Assembly (NCBI GenBank): GCA_021823555.1
Contig: JAKANW010000106.1
Coordinates: forward strand, 1 to 7,980
Length of the DNA stretch: 7,980 nucleotides
DNA from: Chloroflexota bacterium
Lineage (GTDB): Bacteria > Chloroflexota > Anaerolineae > Anaerolineales > Villigracilaceae
Direction: 5' to 3'
The notes under the pieces were generated by a model. It had not been told where the DNA came from. It saw only the letters and a program-made list of their open reading frames with translations, and did no database searches. Positions 6,288 through 7,980 of the stretch are shown piece after piece. The first letter of the stretch is position 1; each line of letters opens with the position of its first letter. A program made the translations under genes and the position numbers.

Positions 6288-7274
6288 ATGATGAATTGGA
6301 AGAATAAACGAGTCCTAGTGACGGGGGCGGGCGGCTTTATTGGCAGCCACCTGACAGAGCGACTGGTGGAGGAAGGCGCAGATGTGCGCGCGTTGGTACA
6401 TTACAACGCCCTGGGAAGGTGGGGATGGCTGGATCGTTCTCCGCACATCAAACAAATCGAAGTGTTAACCGGCGATCTCACAGACCGGGACAGCATTCGG
6501 AATGCCGTCAAAGGTCGGGAGGTTATTTTTCACCTCGGCGCGCTGATCGCCATTCCATATTCCTACCAGGCTCCGCTTTCCTATATCCAGACTAACATAA
6601 TCGGGACCTTGAATATTCTCCAGACCGGCAGAGACGAAGGCGTGGAGCGCATTGTCCACACCTCCACCAGCGAAGTTTACGGGACCGCCCAATATGTCCC
6701 GATTGATGAAAGGCACCCACTGAAGGGACAATCGCCTTACTCCGCCAGCAAGATCAGCGCGGACAAAATGGCGGAGGCGTTTCATCTCTCCTTCGGTGTG
6801 CCTGTCACCACCGTGCGGCCATTCAACACCTTTGGGCCGCGCCAATCCATGCGCGCTATTGTCCCGACCATCATTGTGCAGTGCCTGACCGAGGACACTC
6901 TCAGGCTCGGAAATCTTCATCCCAGCCGGGACTTGAACTTTGTTTCAAACACCGTGGATGGCTTCCTGCTGGCTGCATCTGAATCATCGGCAATTGGGCA
7001 AACGCTCAACCTGGGATCAGGGCGGGAAATCAGCGTGGGAGATCTGGCCGCCTTAATCGCCCAAATGGTCGGCAGACCCATCAAGATCGAAAGCGAGGAC
7101 CAGCGCCTGCGGCCGCAAGGCAGCGAAGTGGAGCGTCTCCTGGCAGATAGTTCGTTGGCGCAAAAACTGTTGGGATGGAGGCCTAGGGTCAGCCTCGAAG
7201 AAGGCCTCGAGCACACCATCGCCTGGATCAAAGAAAATCTCGAACAATATCGCGGCGGCGCTTTCGTCTATTAA
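6288..7274 (+). CDS. LegB-like NAD-dependent nucleotide-sugar 4,6-dehydratase (extended SDR)
   Basis: A 328-residue extended short-chain dehydrogenase/reductase that would use bound NAD to remove water from a nucleotide-activated hexose in the cytoplasm, giving a 4-keto-6-deoxy sugar. The Rossmann glycine motif is GAGGFIGSH (13-21). HTSTSEVYG (124-132) carries Thr127 and Glu129 as in GDP-mannose-type dehydratases, and PYSASK gives Tyr151 and Lys155 of the YxxxK pair. RPFNTFGPRQS (177-187), RDLNFV (214-219), RLRPQGSEVERLLAD (273-287) and LLGWRPR (294-300) closely resemble LegB and the LLPSF_EDH_00030 family linked to legionaminic-type nonulosonic acid pathways. The YNALGRWGWLD stretch (39-49) is also characteristic of that group. 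The length is usual for the family. A UDP- or GDP-N-acetylglucosamine substrate is inferred from family membership; another 4,6-dehydratase or a 4-epimerase cannot be excluded. No other nonulosonic acid gene is in the window. Neighbours on both sides are 2 bases away. Confidence 0.9.
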   Translation: MMNWKNKRVLVTGAGGFIGSHLTERLVEEGADVRALVHYNALGRWGWLDRSPHIKQIEVLTGDLTDRDSIRNAVKGREVIFHLGALIAIPYSYQAPLSYIQTNIIGTLNILQTGRDEGVERIVHTSTSEVYGTAQYVPIDERHPLKGQSPYSASKISADKMAEAFHLSFGVPVTTVRPFNTFGPRQSMRAIVPTIIVQCLTEDTLRLGNLHPSRDLNFVSNTVDGFLLAASESSAIGQTLNLGSGREISVGDLAALIAQMVGRPIKIESEDQRLRPQGSEVERLLADSSLAQKLLGWRPRVSLEEGLEHTIAWIKENLEQYRGGAFVY

Positions 7275-7276
7275 TC

Positions 7277-7980
7277 ATGCCGATCAACTTCACCCTTCAA
7301 GATATCGCGCAAACCCTAATCGCTTTTCTTTTATTTCCGCTGGTGATTCTCATTCCTGGATACGTGACCGGTTGGGCACTGGATTTATTCGACTTTAGAC
7401 GCCGCCAATTTATTGCGAGACTTGGCATCGGCCTGATCCTGTCTTTCGCGATCAGCCCCATCGTTCTCGACCTGACCTCCAGCCTGGTCTCGTTAAAATT
7501 TTCGCTCCTCATCCTGGGGTTTTTCTTCGCCGCCTTTCTAATCATTTTCTTTTCCAAAAAGCCGGCGCTTGACTTGCAAAACAGATACCCCAAAAAGATA
7601 CTCTATTGGATTATTGGGCTGTGGACTCTTTTTGTAATCCTCTCCCTGGTAGACCTGCAATGGGGCGATCAGTTGTATTACAGCGTCGTATCATTCGACC
7701 AGACAACACGCGTCTCCATCATCGAAGCCATGACGCGTACTAGCGTTCCGCCCATCAATCCCAGTTATTATCCCGGCCACCCTGTCCGCCTGACCTATCT
7801 TTACTACTTCTGGTACATCCTTTGCAGCCTGGTAGACCTGTTGGGAGGCAGTTGGGTGGACGCGCGCGCCGCCCTCAACGCCGGCATCGTCTGGTGCGGG
7901 CTGGGACTGATGGCGGTCGTTGCGATTTATCTTCGGCTGAGGGACTCTCGAAGCGCGGGAGCAGCCTGGAGGTCGGCCTG
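7277..7980 (+). CDS. Multi-pass membrane protein, Chlor_Arch_YYY/DUF2298- or GT-C-like, C-terminus beyond window edge
   Basis: The frame is open from ATG at 7277 to the window edge, giving 234 codons of what is probably a much longer protein. Hydrophobic segments lie at about 11-34, 49-66, 75-92, 109-126, 174-190 and 203-219. A basic loop DFRRRQ (39-44) sits after the first. The segment SVPPINPSYYPGHPVRLTYLYY (156-177) followed by a hydrophobic stretch resembles the PP-x-D/N-P ... YYYF region of the Chloroflexi/archaeal YYY membrane family, and more loosely GT-C glycosyltransferases. No function can be assigned with confidence; a role in moving or assembling lipid-linked sugars is inferred from the GT87-like and dehydratase neighbours. 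The start lies 2 bases after the dehydratase stop without a clear ribosome site, which suggests translation by coupling. The first half appears more AT-rich than the preceding genes. Confidence 0.75.
   Translation, partial: MPINFTLQDIAQTLIAFLLFPLVILIPGYVTGWALDLFDFRRRQFIARLGIGLILSFAISPIVLDLTSSLVSLKFSLLILGFFFAAFLIIFFSKKPALDLQNRYPKKILYWIIGLWTLFVILSLVDLQWGDQLYYSVVSFDQTTRVSIIEAMTRTSVPPINPSYYPGHPVRLTYLYYFWYILCSLVDLLGGSWVDARAALNAGIVWCGLGLMAVVAIYLRLRDSRSAGAAWRSA

Noticed and set aside
1..7980. A new defence or mobile system
   Set aside because: No nuclease, reverse transcriptase, toxin, integrase or transposase is visible. The genes are mismatch repair, surface-glycan and membrane functions.

Overview
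The window looks like a chromosomal segment of a member of the Chloroflexota, most likely an Anaerolineae-type bacterium. This is inferred from four things: GC-rich coding sequence, a palindromic repeat read through as an LSPGERG-type peptide, a sulfatase-like protein of the FTTPGTAS type, and a run of large multi-pass glycan-type membrane proteins. No rRNA or other taxonomic marker is present, so the assignment is tentative.

Two divergent transcription units face away from a 211-base intergenic region (1649-1859). The minus-strand unit holds a small multi-pass membrane protein of unknown function (1121-1648). It is followed 10 bases later by a Tat-exported sulfatase-like hydrolase (1-1110), whose C-terminus lies beyond the left edge. 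A TTGCGA-N18-TATAAT promoter precedes the unit. The plus-strand unit holds mutS (1860-4457), a GT87-like membrane glycosyltransferase (4486-6285), a LegB-like nucleotide-sugar 4,6-dehydratase (6288-7274) and a multi-pass membrane protein resembling the Chlor_Arch_YYY/DUF2298 group (7277 to beyond the right edge). Gaps of 28, 2 and 2 bases suggest one transcript.

The plausible shared theme of the genes other than mutS is the cell surface. The dehydratase would make an activated deoxy-sugar precursor in the cytoplasm. The GT87-like protein and perhaps the last protein would use lipid-linked sugars at the membrane. The exported hydrolase could act on a surface polymer or secreted ester. MutS is the odd member and may be there only through gene order.

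The most notable non-standard structure is a set of palindromes. A 53-base REP-like hairpin (2417-2469) lies in frame inside mutS and adds about 18 residues to the connector domain. A second palindrome (2265-2296), also in frame in mutS, encodes a serine-rich loop. A third inverted repeat (1742-1798) lies in the intergenic region. mutS also appears leaderless: its -10 box ends 6 bases before the ATG and there is no Shine-Dalgarno sequence. I see no CRISPR array, tRNA, rRNA, transposase, phage gene or recognisable defence system. No gap between genes exceeds 300 bases.
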